Shown here piece by piece: positions 48,997 through 62,386 of a stretch of DNA of 64,000 bases. How positions within the stretch are numbered: the stretch's first letter is position 1; every line of letters starts with the position of its first letter. The position numbers and the translations under genes were made by a program. The notes beneath the pieces were generated by a model. The model was not told where the DNA came from. It ran no database searches and worked only from the letters and a program-made list of their open reading frames with translations. Origin of the DNA: Atopsyche davidsoni (Eukaryota; Arthropoda; Insecta; Trichoptera; Hydrobiosidae); the NCBI GenBank assembly GCA_022113835.1, contig JAILWY010000010.1, positions 14,999,501 to 15,063,500 of the forward strand, read 5' to 3'.

Positions 48997-51900
48997 ATGA
49001 TTTTCAAATAAAATAAATCTTCTGCTAATCATCGAATAATTTTAATAATGCTCTACAATATTTAAAGTAGTTAACGACATTAATTTGTTTTGTGGTAAGA
49101 ACCGAAAAAAATGTGGGTCACTGTTGGATTGTGAAAATAACTGTGATTGTCAAAAATTATTGATTTAACATTTGCTGTGAATGCTCTCTGCTACTGCGAT
49201 TAATATGATAACTTGTTATATGTTGATGTGATGAATACCAAGGACTGCATTTGCTCTACTCAAGAGGAAGGTGTTAAGTTCAGTTTTATTTATACGGTTT
49301 TTGGCCCTGTCTACCAATCTCATCTTATTTTAGCTCCAGCTCCGAATCACCCTACAATTCTTGTAATTATATCAAAATAACTATTTTATGGTTGTGGCAT
49401 TTATGGCATCAAAATTTGTTGTTTTTAAATATATTTTTTTGTCATTTCATTGTTCCGTAATTTATATTAAAAATAAACTGACATTAGGTGTCATCTCATT
49501 GTTGCTTTAGTACAAAACCAATAGATGTCACTATACACTGTATTGTCAAAGCTATTATTTATTATCAACAGATGTCTCTACAAGACTCAATAAATAAACA
49601 TAAACTAAAAAAATACTTAAATACTGTATTTATGAAAACCCCTTCATAATTTTTCTATAATTATTTTATTATGCACATGTTGATTTGTATATGTGATGCA
49701 TTAAAAATTCATATCCAAAATAAAAAATTAAAAAAATTGAAATCTGAAGTAGTACTTCCGGTTCTTCGCGTGAGTTAAAAAGCATTCTTTCAAAATGTGG
49801 ACGTTAATATTATTATATTCAATAATAAAACAGAAAAAAAAAAAATTTAGAAAAGCGAAGATAAATTAATGTTAAGCCCGACAATCAAGCACATAAATTT
49901 GAATAGAGCGATTTATAGGGTGTAAGATTTATCAGTGTATTTAGATCATTATAAAAATTTCGTGAATAAATCGATCGAAACTTTTGTATCTGCGCAAAAA
50001 GTTCGTCATAAATTCTTAATGATGATCAACCAATACTTGAAGCCAATGTATATGTTGGCAATAAACTGCAACATTAAATTAGGTTACAATAATGGTTTAG
50101 GATTATTTTATATCGTGTTATTTTATTTGATTCTAAATCTACAGTAGACTAACAATGTTGATAACATCAAAAAACTACAATTTTTCACGTTATCTCCTGT
50201 TGTATTATTTTCTAAGTTTTTAATAATGTACACTATTTTAATAATGTATGTGAAAAAGGAGAGAACATGCAATGAATCAGGGAAGAGTAAGGTGGGGTGG
50301 GTAGCTGATTGTTACGGCTCTGAATGTCGTTGGCTCCCCGGCGGGACAATTGGGGTTGATTGGGGCTGCAGGATGAAGATGCGTCGTGGGAACGCGTGCG
50401 CGAGGCCTCAATAACAATAACTAGCAATTCGCATTTTTATAAGCAATAAAATAATTTTTTTTATCTTTAAATTGAAACCATATCTCTTATTCTCAGTGAC
50501 ATCTAAAGTTTTGAAATATTTTTATGTGCAATACATATTTCAAATTTATCTAAAAAAATTATATTGTTGTTAAAATCAATATATTTTTAAATTGTCGCTA
50601 AACAGTATGTTACTGAAAGTTAGCTAATGTTCTGCGTATGTTCTATTAGTTATAATAGCTACACAGATATGTAGGTACTCGAGTTGTCGCATTTGACTTC
50701 AAACAGTAAATAATAAACGCGAAATATTCGTAAAATCAAACAGATTCAGTCACTTCGGTCCCGCTGTACGCCACTGGTAAGCAGTTACTTCAGCCGAAAA
50801 GGTTTCCCAATCGGTGGTAAACTTATTTATGATGACATTATATTATTTTGGATATTTGAATGTACGCCAGTGGTTGGCATGACATACCTCGTACTTATAA
50901 TGAAGTTTGCTCGCTGTTATCCAGATGTTGGATACCATACTTACCTGATATAACATAGCATAGATTTTACGCAGTTACCTCTATTCACATGCGATTTACG
51001 TAAAACCATGGGGAAATCCAAAAGCAATTTGTAGCGACCGCCGCGCCGGTTGGCTCCATGTTTACACCTACCTACCCGCGCCTACAGGACAACCAGGGAG
51101 TGAGCTGAGCAAAATTGAGTACCAGATTTTTATTACTGTCCTTCGTTGAATTAATCGCGCAATGGTGTACTGCCATGTCTTAGGGAGCGCGCACACGATG
51201 CATGGCGCACAAAGTTAGATCGAAGTCTAATTTAAAGTAACAAAACAACCAAATACTTTATTTGATTTAATTTAAGTTTATTTTTTAAGTCTGAAATATT
51301 TAGGGTAGTATTTTATTGAAGAAAATTTCCCTTTTCAAATCCTTCACACAAATACTGGCCAGTCATTTTCTTCATCATCATGAACTATTTGGGCAATTCA
51401 TCATGAGTTTAATAAAAATCTTGACCTTTAGATATGATTTTGTCAATCACCGTAGCAAATTTTTCTGCACTTAACTGAGGTACTCACGTGATATTATTAT
51501 GGTATGCCGTGGTATCTATAGGTAACTTATTATGATGTATTTTGGAAAGATTTTTGATAGACCGGAGTGCCAAAAATTGATTAATTTGACACATTAAAAA
51601 TATCAGTTAATAACATACATAAATAGTCAAACTATAATGTATCAGTCAAATTTATATGCTGTAACCCTGAATCGTTATACATAAAAACAATTTAATTTTA
51701 GTAATATTTATGTTGTGATAAAATAAAGCTTATAATCATTTATTTCTTTTCACTTGAGGGAGTTTTAATAAAGGAGACTTTATTACAAATGATATATTTA
51801 CTCACGTCATGTTAGAATCTGATAAGCAAAATTGAATTGATCGGAGATGTAATATTATTCAATGTACTATGTAGTACAGTACATTTAATAATATAAGTTT

Positions 51901-53223
51901 AAATCAGTAAAAAATATTCTCATTAAGGTCCAGATACTCGGTCGTCGGCTGCTTGCCAAGTACTGAATACACATGGCAAACACATGTTGCTTTCTTCACC
52001 CGATCCACTTCAAGTAATTTCAAATAATATTTGTGTATTTGAATCTGTGAGATATTTTGTCAAATCTGAGTAATGCGGATGTATCTAATTTAAAATTAAC
52101 CACAAATATTGGGGTGAAATGACGAACTTCCAGAGCTTGAGTTTGCGGGCACCCTGTGGCCGCACCTGCCCGGGCGTTGGTCTCCGCCCCCAAGTAATAA
52201 ATATAATAGGCGCTTATCAACACAACATTCACTTAAAATTGTGAGAGGAAAAAAAGTAGTAAGTGTCCGAACGTGACCCAACCTTACGTGCCATATCTAC
52301 TGCATCGCCTGAGCCCGAGCACGGAATACTTACTCCTTTTGTTGGCACAGAAAAGTCACAAACCAATCATACATCCCAAACATTTTAATAACCGAAATTC
52401 AATAGCCACATAAATATCAATCGTGGAGATGTTAATTTGAAAACTAATGAAATTTAACAACTGTTGATTCACATTCAGATTTGTAACATTTATTTTATAC
52501 ATTAAATGTAGAATATTTGGTGGTTCGGAGTAAGGATAGGTAAGTGTTAATTTTCTCTAAGATAAATGCAAGTGGATCTTCAATGAATTTTTTTATAGTT
52601 TTAAATATTATTTTTGTGGGTATGGCGAGAAATTGAAATGAAAATAGCTTGAAATTTGTGTCTCATATCATAACACATACGGTTCGAAAAATATTTGTGC
52701 AAGTAAAACAAGTAAGGATGAATTTAAGTGGCAAATATACTTATACAAAGTTGTATGTGATGCGTACAAAATGTGTTTTTATTTTATTAAGAATTTTATC
52801 AATGAATTTTGTTATTTCTGCAGATAGCCGTGACGAAGAAAATTGGAAGCTACTAGGAACCATGACATTTTAAGGTCCATGTAAACGTATATTCTATGAT
52901 TAAAATCTCGTACTTGGATCTTTATTTGAGACACGTACGACCCTATTTAAATAGAACCCTATTATCATTATACAACGTACTATTTATTTTAGTAAAGCAT
53001 CTTTTATATTTGTTAATAGCAGCTATCCCAGTAAGTATACTTTTTCACCTTTTCATAAAACTGAATTTCATAAATACAGAGAATCCGCGGTGGTTTAATA
53101 AATTGGTAGCTCTGAGAGTAGAAAATTTGTTTATTCATTGAACTTGAAATATGCCAAAATTTAACCCAAGGAAGTAAAATCAACATCATCATTATAAACA
53201 ATATCTACAAAACTATTTTAAAT
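48997..53223. other. gene-poor non-coding stretch
   Basis: No supported exon. GC-richer patches occur at about 50275-50410, 51030-51210 and 52130-52190. A GTACGCCA(C/G)TGG motif is repeated at about 50767 and 50863. Short ORFs (49935-50147, 52649-52873, 52896-53141) show no domain; an acceptor-like TTTCTGCAG near 52820 precedes a 17-codon frame that joins nothing. Confidence 0.35.
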
Positions 53224-53384
53224 TTCTGTTACGTAAATACGTAACAGAATCACGTTTCACGGTCTAGATAGGCCGTGAAGCGTATAAGACAAAAATATTT
53301 TCGACTGTCTTATTGAAGATAACTTAGATATACGATATATGATATATTTCGTAGATTAGCTGTAGGTAGATTCAATTGAATCTA
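53224..53384. repeat. string of five hairpins
   Basis: Consecutive inverted repeats: TTCTGTTACGTA/TACGTAACAGAA (53224-53249, 2-nt loop); TTCACGG/CCGTGAA (53256-53279); ATAAGACA/TGTCTTAT (53284-53313); TACGA/TCGTA flanking alternating AT (53331-53353); and the palindrome TAGATTCAATTGAATCTA (53367-53384). No coding potential. Confidence 0.75.
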
Positions 53385-55139
53385 TCATATAGCTGCTTCC
53401 ACTTGCTAAAACATGGGTGGATTTCACTAACTATTCTGTAGTAAATGTGCGTCCGATTATACATAGTATAACATCCGCTATTGTGCTTAGTATAATAGCA
53501 TATTTTGAGTACATTCTAATTCAAAGAGCTCAGTGCTCAATTTAAGTATATCTTATATTCTACGTATTTACGATCACATGTAGTTTTCACGATCGCAACA
53601 ATCTACTGAACCATGGAAGTTCTAAAGATTTTTTAAGTTATGGTTTTCTTGGTTTCATATTTGATATAACAAAAACTTTGAAAAAAACCACTCAATTGAT
53701 TTATCTAAAAGTTTTGGTGAAAAGTAATGAATCATTACAAACTCATATCTTCAAAAGTGTTATAAAAGTAGTACAAATGTTTTCTTCATTATAAAAAAAT
53801 GAAGAAGTACCCTGAAATGAGAATTCAACAAATAAATTAACGAATCGATCCTACTTTCTGAATGGCACAAAGTCGATCATTAGATCTGTCACAAAGTTAC
53901 AAGCTTTACGAGTATAGGCATTAAACCACACAAAATCATAGCATAAAATAATGACACATATCTCGTTTGGTTTACGTGTATACGAGGTGTAGAATTATTT
54001 ATCGGTGTTAGTTTTGTACAATTAATCTTTACCCAGGTAGGTGTGTAACCATCACACAGGCTGTCGGTTATCGATTATGGGAGACCTCCGATTAGTATAA
54101 TTTGCCCCATCGTGGATCGTTTATTATTCAATATTCATTTTGATACATCGGAGATCGTACACTTTGATTTATAGGGTGCTAGAACATAAAAAGAGATGGG
54201 CGAGTGCACGGCCGCCCTGCTGCCTGCGGAGCTGCCTGCGACGAGCCAAGTCTGCGCTTTGCATTCAATTCTAGTTGTTACCTGCAGATATGTAATGGCC
54301 GATTGCCAAGAGGTTACCGCTCGATGACTGAAAAATCACATGTTTTATTAATAAACAGAGTAGAGAGAAACGTGGCTAGGGATTCATCAGAGAAGTGGTA
54401 GTTGCTTGGTAGTTTTTAAGGCTTTGGTTTATTTTACATTAGTAATGTTTTAAACGTTCACTAAGATTTTCAATAGTTTAAAACACTTTTATCAGAATGT
54501 TTAAAAATGGTTGGTAAAGCTCAAACATATACTTTTGCTTTTTGTGTTATTCAATGGTTAAAATTTGCTAAGGGTTTGTAAATATATTTATTTTAAATAA
54601 AATCTGAGCTTTAGTTACACTAAATGTTACATTTCTCAATTTTTTTTTTTAAATATAAAATTACTTTTTTTATTTATTAAAATTGAAATTATGGCTGTTA
54701 TACTCTTCGGAAACAAAAAAAAGTTTATGGATTTTCGTGTGACAAAAATATGTTTCTAATATATAATATTTCATTAAACGTACTTCTTTATGACATTTTT
54801 TCAACTTTATTTACGAGCAGGAGGTGAAGAATCTATAATTATGTTAGATCTAGGGGACCCAAGCCCAGGTGGGTAGGTAAGAAGTAGAAAGTATTCAAAG
54901 ACAATTGTAGTTGTGCCCTACTTAGGAAGGCAGCGGAACTGAACATGAAAGTTTGTTTGACAAGAATTTAAAATAGAACTGATATAAAATCGCAATCTAT
55001 ACATTTCTAGTTGATGAATTGGAACTCAGTTACGATGTCGAATAAAACGAATACTCTCCATCATGTTTTGTCAGTGGAAGGCTTGGCTCAGTGTAGCACC
55101 AGGTCTGCGTAATTTGAACGAAGAGAAATAAATCAGCCC
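53385..55139. other. non-coding DNA
   Basis: AT-rich, with a small GC-rich patch at about 54200-54260 holding repeats of CTGCCTGCG. The ORF there (54204-54401) has no recognisable motif. A hairpin GCTATT/AATAGC lies near 53481-53503. Confidence 0.35.
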
Positions 55140-55490
55140 GGGGAGGTGGCGGGACGACACCTCCGCACCTCGGCAGAGCAGCGCTTCTTCTCCACACCTC
55201 CCCCTCCTAAATCAATAATCAATTAGGCCCGCCCGGCTATCGCACCATCTCCCGGTCCGCCGGGCGAAGCTCCCCGGGCGGCTCGTTACCGCCGGGGCCC
55301 GCGCAGCCGGCTCGGCGCCGCCGGGGCCCCGCCAGGGGTGCTGCACCGCCGAGCCGGGGCCCCGCCAGGGGTGCTGCATCGCCGAGCCGGGGCCCCGCCA
55401 GGGGTGCTGCATCGCCGAGCCGGGGCCCCGCCAGGGGTGGCGCAACGCCGCGGCGGGGCCGACTCCAGCGGCACTCATCGACGGCCACAC
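55140..55490. promoter_or_regulatory. CpG-rich island containing a tandem repeat
   Basis: Strongly GC- and CpG-rich block in AT-rich surroundings, holding the 33-bp repeat below. A homeodomain-type ATCAATAATCAATTAG lies at about 55210-55226. A promoter or regulatory role is plausible; no start site is identified. Confidence 0.35.
55320..55451. repeat. 33-bp GC-rich tandem repeat, four copies
   Basis: Units start at 55320, 55353, 55386 and 55419. Each contains GGGGCCCCGCCAGGGGTG. The first three are almost identical and the fourth diverges at its 3' end. Because 33 is a multiple of three, all minus-strand frames stay open, which explains the three overlapping ORFs there. Confidence 0.92.
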
Positions 55491-58113
55491 TCTGATTGAA
55501 CCGTGTAATGCCTCAAGCCTCATTCGGAGTCATTCACCATCTAAATATTTCAGTTAAGTATTCAGTTCTTCGTTACTGAGACACTTGAGCCAGCTACGAT
55601 GCAAACGATTGATTCGGATACTTAAAATACCACTGCTTGATCGTGCCACAAATGAGAGTCTTGCACAGAACCGCTGAAAAAGGGTCATTGGAAGGAGGAC
55701 ACTTAAGTGGATGCGGAATTCACGCCAGTGGCTGGAAATCGGAAGTACAGCCGAGTCAGTGAGACCGGCCCAGGATATGAAATGGTCACCAACATCCTAT
55801 GAGAAGAGGCACTAGAAGCGCAATCTGGCCATTCCTTGGGAAAATAGAGTCCACTGAGGTTTGCAATATCTGATAGGTTAGGTTAGGGCGCTAACCTGTG
55901 CTAGGGGCTCATGTGGTTGATATACTGCGGAACAAAGTAAACTTTACGACCCAGAATATAAATTATTTATAAAAATAATTATAGACTATTCAAAAAATAA
56001 CCTGGTTTTGACATTACAAAAAAGCAATTGCAGAAAAATTCTTGTGATTTTCCTGTATGCGACACGAAGCTGCCGGAGAAGCATCGTACTGGCTACTGCC
56101 ACAATCGCTTTTCCCTGCCCCTTTTCCTATAGTTTAGTGTAGTGGGGTATTGTCTACTCGCTTTATTGATGTCTCTTCTTCGCGGAGTAAAAATAAGACG
56201 TAAAAAATTACCACTTTGTGTAAATAAACTATAAATTAAATAAAGTATTATAAGTACTGTGTATATATTTTTACTTAATCTAGTTTGTCTGTAGATACTG
56301 TCTGAACATTTTATGATCCATCAAACAATACCGGCCATCAGCAGCATCAGCAAAAATGATGAAAAAAGCACAACATATATCTGTTATCACGTATGAAGTT
56401 AAATTTAGTCTTACAGTAAACAAAAACAAACTAATGTTCGTAGGTTTTGGCAGCCATTATTAATAAATGATTTGGTTTTTTAAGTGTTGAGCTACATTAA
56501 GTTTACTGTATTCCGACGTTTCGCTGGATCTATCTTCACGGAAAAAACTTGTGAATTTACCAAAATTTACATACCACCTGAAGATGAGCTCAGTACGGGG
56601 ACCATCTGGTGGATATAAGAAGAAAGGAAGAAGGAATTTAATTAGGTATATTTTATTGATACGTACATATTTGATATGTAATGAAATGTTTTATTTCAAC
56701 TTTTTACGTAGCATTATGTTTGTTAGTTAAATGTTAAATGAATGGAAATATTAACCAGAGATTGAAATAAATCTTATATTAGAAATCTCTATGTAGTTAC
56801 TTACCTCGAACCTCTGCCTGTCGGCCCACCTGGCTGGTTCGCTCCCAGTGTTTTATATATTCTAAGGCTTCATGGTTACAGGCCGCCCATATACGCGGAG
56901 ACTCGCTAATCAATACCGGGACTTAACAACGCTATTATTTGTTACCGAATTAATCCTTGATACTATCTCTACGGACGCCGTCCAGAAAAAGCAATTAAGA
57001 ATTCACCTGGTAATTGCATGCCATCTCGTATTATGTATGCCCCATTAAAAACCGGCTCCCTTCGGTTTTCTCCCCCTGGCGGTTCGCTGCGGTCGAGTGT
57101 TACGGATATCACGTATGGAGATACGAACATTTGCGTTTGTAAAAATATTGTTTTCATAAAAAGACTTGATTTACCAGAAATTATTTTCAATTTTCATCAG
57201 CTGAAAATGTTTACTGTCTAATGAGTAGACCGATGGTATTTTAAACCACGATCGTTTATTTTAAAAAGCTGTGTTTCGCCTTGTTGCAATTTCGAATGGA
57301 GATGACTTTCGCTATTTTTGGAGAAACATTTAAGATGAGAGATTTGTTTTTATTTAAAGAGTAATTATATTTTTACCTTTCAAAAGCGACAGAGCTGCTG
57401 TTAACAGCTTTACGCCGTTGAAAGTTAGTTTGAATAATTGTTGTGATTGTTAGGTTGTTACCGGCTTTTTATTTTGTCACAGTATTCCCGTTATTCCTAA
57501 GGTAAATTTTTTGCAAACTGTTTATGGCTCTGGAGCCTGAAGTGCACAAGATAGTATTAAAATTGTTACCTATATATATAAATCGAGGAATGGTTTTTTG
57601 TTATGAAGTTACATGTTAAGATATAAGGTTTATTAACTCGTGTGAAAAATGTGAAATAGCATTTCAAATGGCAGTTCAACTTATCCAAAACACGACAGTC
57701 TTCCGTTACACCATCCACCTTCCCCGTCTGCGGTCGACTCACACCCCGACACCCCCAGGACGGTCTGCACACCCTCGCAGGCTTTCTGTCCACGCGGTGT
57801 TGATGGTCCATCCATAGCGGTGGGGTTTTTTTTATGGAGTCAACTACCGTTGTTATAACAAACCACAGAGCTCAGCATTGCAGCATCTCCTTTAAATATC
57901 GCCGTATTTTATTGGTACAAAAATGCGCAGGAAAAATAATATTGCTTTAATATTTTTGAAAAATCTGTTTAAGCGCTCAAAATATAATACTCTTCTGGGT
58001 TTTAATGCTTTATAAGTTTTATCAGCGGTGAAGATCATCGGTTCTTCATTTTAAAGCATAAAAACTCAATACTTATTAGGTTTACATTAAAACAGTGTTT
58101 TGAGATTTTGAGA
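55491..58113. other. non-coding DNA
   Basis: No supported gene. Unassigned GC-richer patches at about 55640-55860, 56860-57110 and 57700-57790. Two to three TTAGG units at about 55874-55886 are too few to call telomeric. Confidence 0.35.
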
Positions 58114-58137
58114 TTTAGTTACCTTAAGGTAACTAAA
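58114..58137. repeat. 24-bp perfect palindrome
   Basis: TTTAGTTACCTT followed by its exact reverse complement AAGGTAACTAAA. Confidence 0.9.
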
Positions 58138-58739
58138 AAATATCGAATTTATAATATTTATAAAAATAATTTTTCAAGGTTTTTGAGTATTTGCTCTTTA
58201 ATTTGCGATGGTTTGTTTCTGAAGTTTCGCTTTAGATTCTAAATAAAATGACGCATCACCTTGAACTAACAATAGTCACAAGAAATTGTAAGTATTTATA
58301 AAGTTTTCCAATATCAGTAAAGTGACAACAAGAAAATACTGCAAAAAAAATATTGGCATCATGACTATAAAATAAAAATGATCGCTCATAATCTGGAAAA
58401 TATCGATACAAAAATTGATAAATATAATAGATAAAACAATGCTGTCAATCACCAACCCACGTTTTTATTGCTTCAATTTGATTAATCCAACATCAAATTC
58501 TTGTGACAATTTTATTAGTCGACGCGATCATAATTTTACCTCGTATCTGTTATTTTGGGCAGATTGATCCGTGGATGTCGCATAATATTTTTTCTACAGC
58601 ATGCACGAGGCCGAAGGTTCTTAGACTGTCAACTTGACATTTTATTCTTGCATCTATAAAACTGTTCGGCTACAATAGCGAGTTTCTGCATACCGCTGCG
58701 ATATAACCAGTCAGGGCAGAATTGGAAAGACGTGATGTT

Positions 58740-58981
58740 TTTGGGGTGCCCGATGCGGGCCTGGGGGGCGGGGCGGCGCGGGGAGGGCCCGCGTCCGCCC
58801 CGCCCCTGGGCGGAGCTCTCACCAGGTGAGTCTATCATCACATTTCCTCTGAACACTTCAGCCAGGTTTCCTCTATTACCTGAACTCTCTCTTGCAGTTC
58901 AACCAAACAGCAAGAAACCGTCTGGTACAAAAGACGTGTCTGGTACCGTTTACAATACGAAATTTAATCTTAAATTAAATT
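58740..58981 (+). other. GC-rich block with paired splice-like sites
   Basis: A CpG-rich block (58745-58825) ends in ACCAG/GTGAGT (donor at about 58826). An acceptor (CTCTCTTGCAG, about 58897) is followed by a 28-codon frame ending in TAG at 58981. It could be a small two-exon transcript with a 72-nt intron, but the peptide matches nothing I recognise. Confidence 0.25.
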
Positions 58982-61429
58982 AGGAGTTTAATTTTTTTAA
59001 ACAGTCTCAATTGTTTGAACATATCTTCTAGTTCCCAATAATATTATGTCGGAGAATCAACATTAATCGTATAAAATTGAGCATATGTTTAGGGCATGAG
59101 TGGAACTCGAGTGGTACCAAGTCCGCTGTTTTACCGATGATCTATAACGTGAGAGTCTATTACACTGATTTATTGTAAATTATATTTTTAATTACTGCAA
59201 TGTTTATATATCAATATTTATTGTTTTATATTTAGTCTTCACATGACATGCCAGTCCTAATAGACTCGTTTTGATCTATTCTCTTTGCACGTTACTGTGA
59301 CGAATCAGTGGGTTGCACCGGACTTGATGCCAATGTTAATTTTTACTGATATTTGAATATTCAATGTGACAAAAAAAGCAATGAAACAACTTTACGTAAG
59401 ATAAATGAACACGTTTGTCAGTTTTTTTTTAATATGCTCTCAAACTTAAACTTAATTGTAATAGTAAAACGTTATGACTTATAATGAACTATGACACATC
59501 TATGGAGTAAAAAATTAAAGCTTTTGGAGCATAGTTATTTAAACTCATATTTCTTAAAATTTATTTTAGTTACTGTGCAAAAGCAGAAACTAATTGTATA
59601 TTTTTGATATTCTAATTTTTTTACTGATTTCTCTGCTTTACTTCTTCTATAAACCTTACATAACTGGTATTTCTCATTTTTAATAAATAAAAACTTGTTA
59701 TTTTCATTGGAGTCTATTAACGCAAATCCATTCAGTATATTTAGGAATTCATACAACTGCGCTTTCATATTTTAAATAATATTTGTAACTAGAAATAAAG
59801 CAGCTCACTCTGCACTTCCGTTTAAATATTTTGCTCACACTTATCATGCTTTGCATATACTATTATATATATATATATTTATATAATGCGTGTTACGGTC
59901 TGATTTTTACAATTATTTTTAAAATATGTGAAAGGCATTTATGTTCCATACATTCATACATTTACACACAATCTTGTTTTTAACACCAGTTAATAAATTC
60001 CACTCCAGTGAAGTTTGCGTGGCATTTTGTTTTGGTTTCACAATCAATAGTTTCTGCTTTGAAAACGTCAAAATTACAAGCCAGATTGTAATCAAATATG
60101 TGGAGTGAGTAATTGGGTATAATTTTATGAAAATTAATTATGATCTGCTTCTCTAAAATTTTCTAATTTAAAACCAAAACAATAATGAAAATTAGTTATT
60201 GTAGAGTCTTTGTTGAAATACTTTATAAGTTTGATTCTAATTACTATTATTTCTATGTTTGCGGACAAACTCCGCTGATCTTTTTGTTTTCGATGTTTAC
60301 TATATATATTTTTACTTGGGTATAGTCTAAAAAATATCATCACAGTAAACTCAACACATCAATATTATTAAGCTACTTTATCTTTTGTCGCATTTTTGTT
60401 ATAATACGAATACGATATTTATCATATTTGTTATTATATTACAAAACTTAGAAGTTTACAATAGAGTTGAAATTTTGCAAGATGCACTCATTTCAACAAT
60501 AGAAATTAGATTACAGGTTTAAGATTCGATTACAGGATAAGATCAGTTTATAGAATTTTTCTAAAAAGTATCTCGGCCGCAAAGTGTATTTTTGGGGTAC
60601 ATTTGGAACCTTGTTTGTAATTTATAAAGGACAAGGTACAATTAGGGGATGATGCCATATTTTTGAAAAAATTGCATAGTTTAAAAATATGACGGGCTAG
60701 AAGTCGGCTTTAGTGTTTTTAACAGTCAATGATAATTAAAAATTAAACTGACTGATAATTCTTGCTCAGTAAAAAGATAGGTAAAATTGATTGTTCATGT
60801 GATGATATGATGAAGTAGAATTATTCAAATTAAATACTGATTATTTTTTGTAATCGTTATGAGTATTAATTGTTATTCGTTATTATTAAAGATAATCCAA
60901 TTACCACCTTCAGGTCGTTTAGAAATACCGGATTATTAAAAAACAACTTGACGGAGCAGGCAATGTTAATTAAGCTTTAAATATAACTAAACCACTTATA
61001 AACCATTTATTTAATAAGACACTTTAAAATCGCGTTGAACGTATATAAGTTACAAGGATCTTGTGCCGTCAAGTTTGTGAGATTATCAAAACTATCTTCA
61101 AATAGTTGGCAACACAATAGATCTTGACTCAGCACTGACCCCCAATGTCAAAAGCGTTCGACACATGTTGCAACACAACCGACCGGCAATTAGCCAATAG
61201 CGTTTTTTATAATTTTTGAAAAGAGGACTTAATTGATTAGATTATAGCTGGTAGTAAGTTGAGTTACAACGTGTGTAGGACACATTAGTAAGTAATTCTC
61301 TAATACACACTATTCACCAGGGCGCGCTGCTAAGCGGCCGATTTACACGTGTCTAAAATATATTTTTAAATTTATTTTTTATTAGATAATATAGGTAAGA
61401 ATCAATCACAGTTTGTTTCAAGCGGCTTG
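58982..61429. other. non-coding DNA
   Basis: AT-rich; no exon or element recognised. The ORFs at 59535-59768 and 60134-60343 (both -) are low-complexity. Confidence 0.4.
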
Positions 61430-61680
61430 CTGAAGGCGTGAATTATTGCACCGTCACTCGGCGTGAAGTACCGGTGCAATTTTCTTGAATGGCGTGTAAT
61501 GCGTGCAGAGCGCGTGTGCCCGCGGTCCCCTTGTCAAGGCCCGGGGCTGCAGTGATTATCATTATTTACAAATTGTATGGGGACCCCCATAAAAGAGCAA
61601 CTTGCCACCATAACAATGTTGTCAGGCCCTCCCTGCTGTGACATGAGCCAGTGGTGCGAGCGAAAGCTTTGTATGGCCCA
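61430..61680. promoter_or_regulatory. non-repetitive GC-richer block, possible cis-regulatory element
   Basis: A 250-bp non-coding segment of balanced, complex composition inside AT-rich DNA. It has Hox/Cdx-like motifs (CCATAAAAG, CATTATAAATT) and no ORF. Suggested only by texture. Confidence 0.2.
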
Positions 61681-62307
61681 TTATAAATTTATTTTAATAA
61701 TAAAAATAAGCAGTTATTAAATTTGTCTTAAATAACAAATTTATAGTTCCGTCTAATTAAATAAAAATAAAACTCCAAATAGAAACAGAACTCTATTAAA
61801 AAAGCATTAATAAATTTTTTTTTACTTCAGGGATTTATAAAATTTTACGCTTTTAATCGAACATTAGTGTGTCGGCACCAGCTTGTGTTTATACCATAAA
61901 AATATTTGATTGAATAATCAAAGTACTAAAGTATTTGAAGTACAAAAAAAGTTATTATTGTCATGTGTAAAAATACACAATAATTTTTTTTTTCACTTAA
62001 GTCATTGTATAATTCTAGACAAAGAATTTACTAATGATTATTATCAAATATTAAAAAAAAACATTTTCCCTTATATATGTTTATTATTTATGCAATATAT
62101 CACTTAAATTTTTTTCACCTTAACTTCATTTACCGACATCATTTTTTTTACCATATGTAAGTGCAAAATCATGGTACGTAAATGTCCTCAATGGTCCTAA
62201 CAAGACCAATACATATATAAGTCAAGGATTCTTCCAAATCAGACGTTTATTTGGCGCGTCTGTTTAGCACCTGAATATAGCGATCCAAATTCTCACATAT
62301 TCACAGT

Positions 62308-62386
62308 GATGCAGTAGCTCAATTGGAAAAGACAACGGGCCGTGCTAGCTGTTGGAAGTGGGTGGGTTCGAATCCAACTTGAGTCG
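62308..62386 (+). repeat. tRNA-like sequence (SINE head or tRNA pseudogene)
   Basis: Internal Pol III promoter boxes at tRNA spacing: A box TAGCTCAATTGG (62315-62326) and B box GGTTCGAATCC (62365-62375). The acceptor stem pairs at six of seven positions (GATGCAG with TTGAGTC, allowing G-T) and the T stem at four of five. The D stem is poor and the anticodon loop is oversized, so a functional tRNA is unlikely. Confidence 0.55.

Noticed and set aside
55212..55523. Three minus-strand ORFs with PLAGPR/GGAPARRC-type repeats
   Set aside because: They are translations of the 33-bp tandem repeat in all frames; open frames follow from the unit length.
55874..55886. TTAGG telomeric repeat
   Set aside because: Only two to three units here and two near 23389. 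Such short runs occur by chance.
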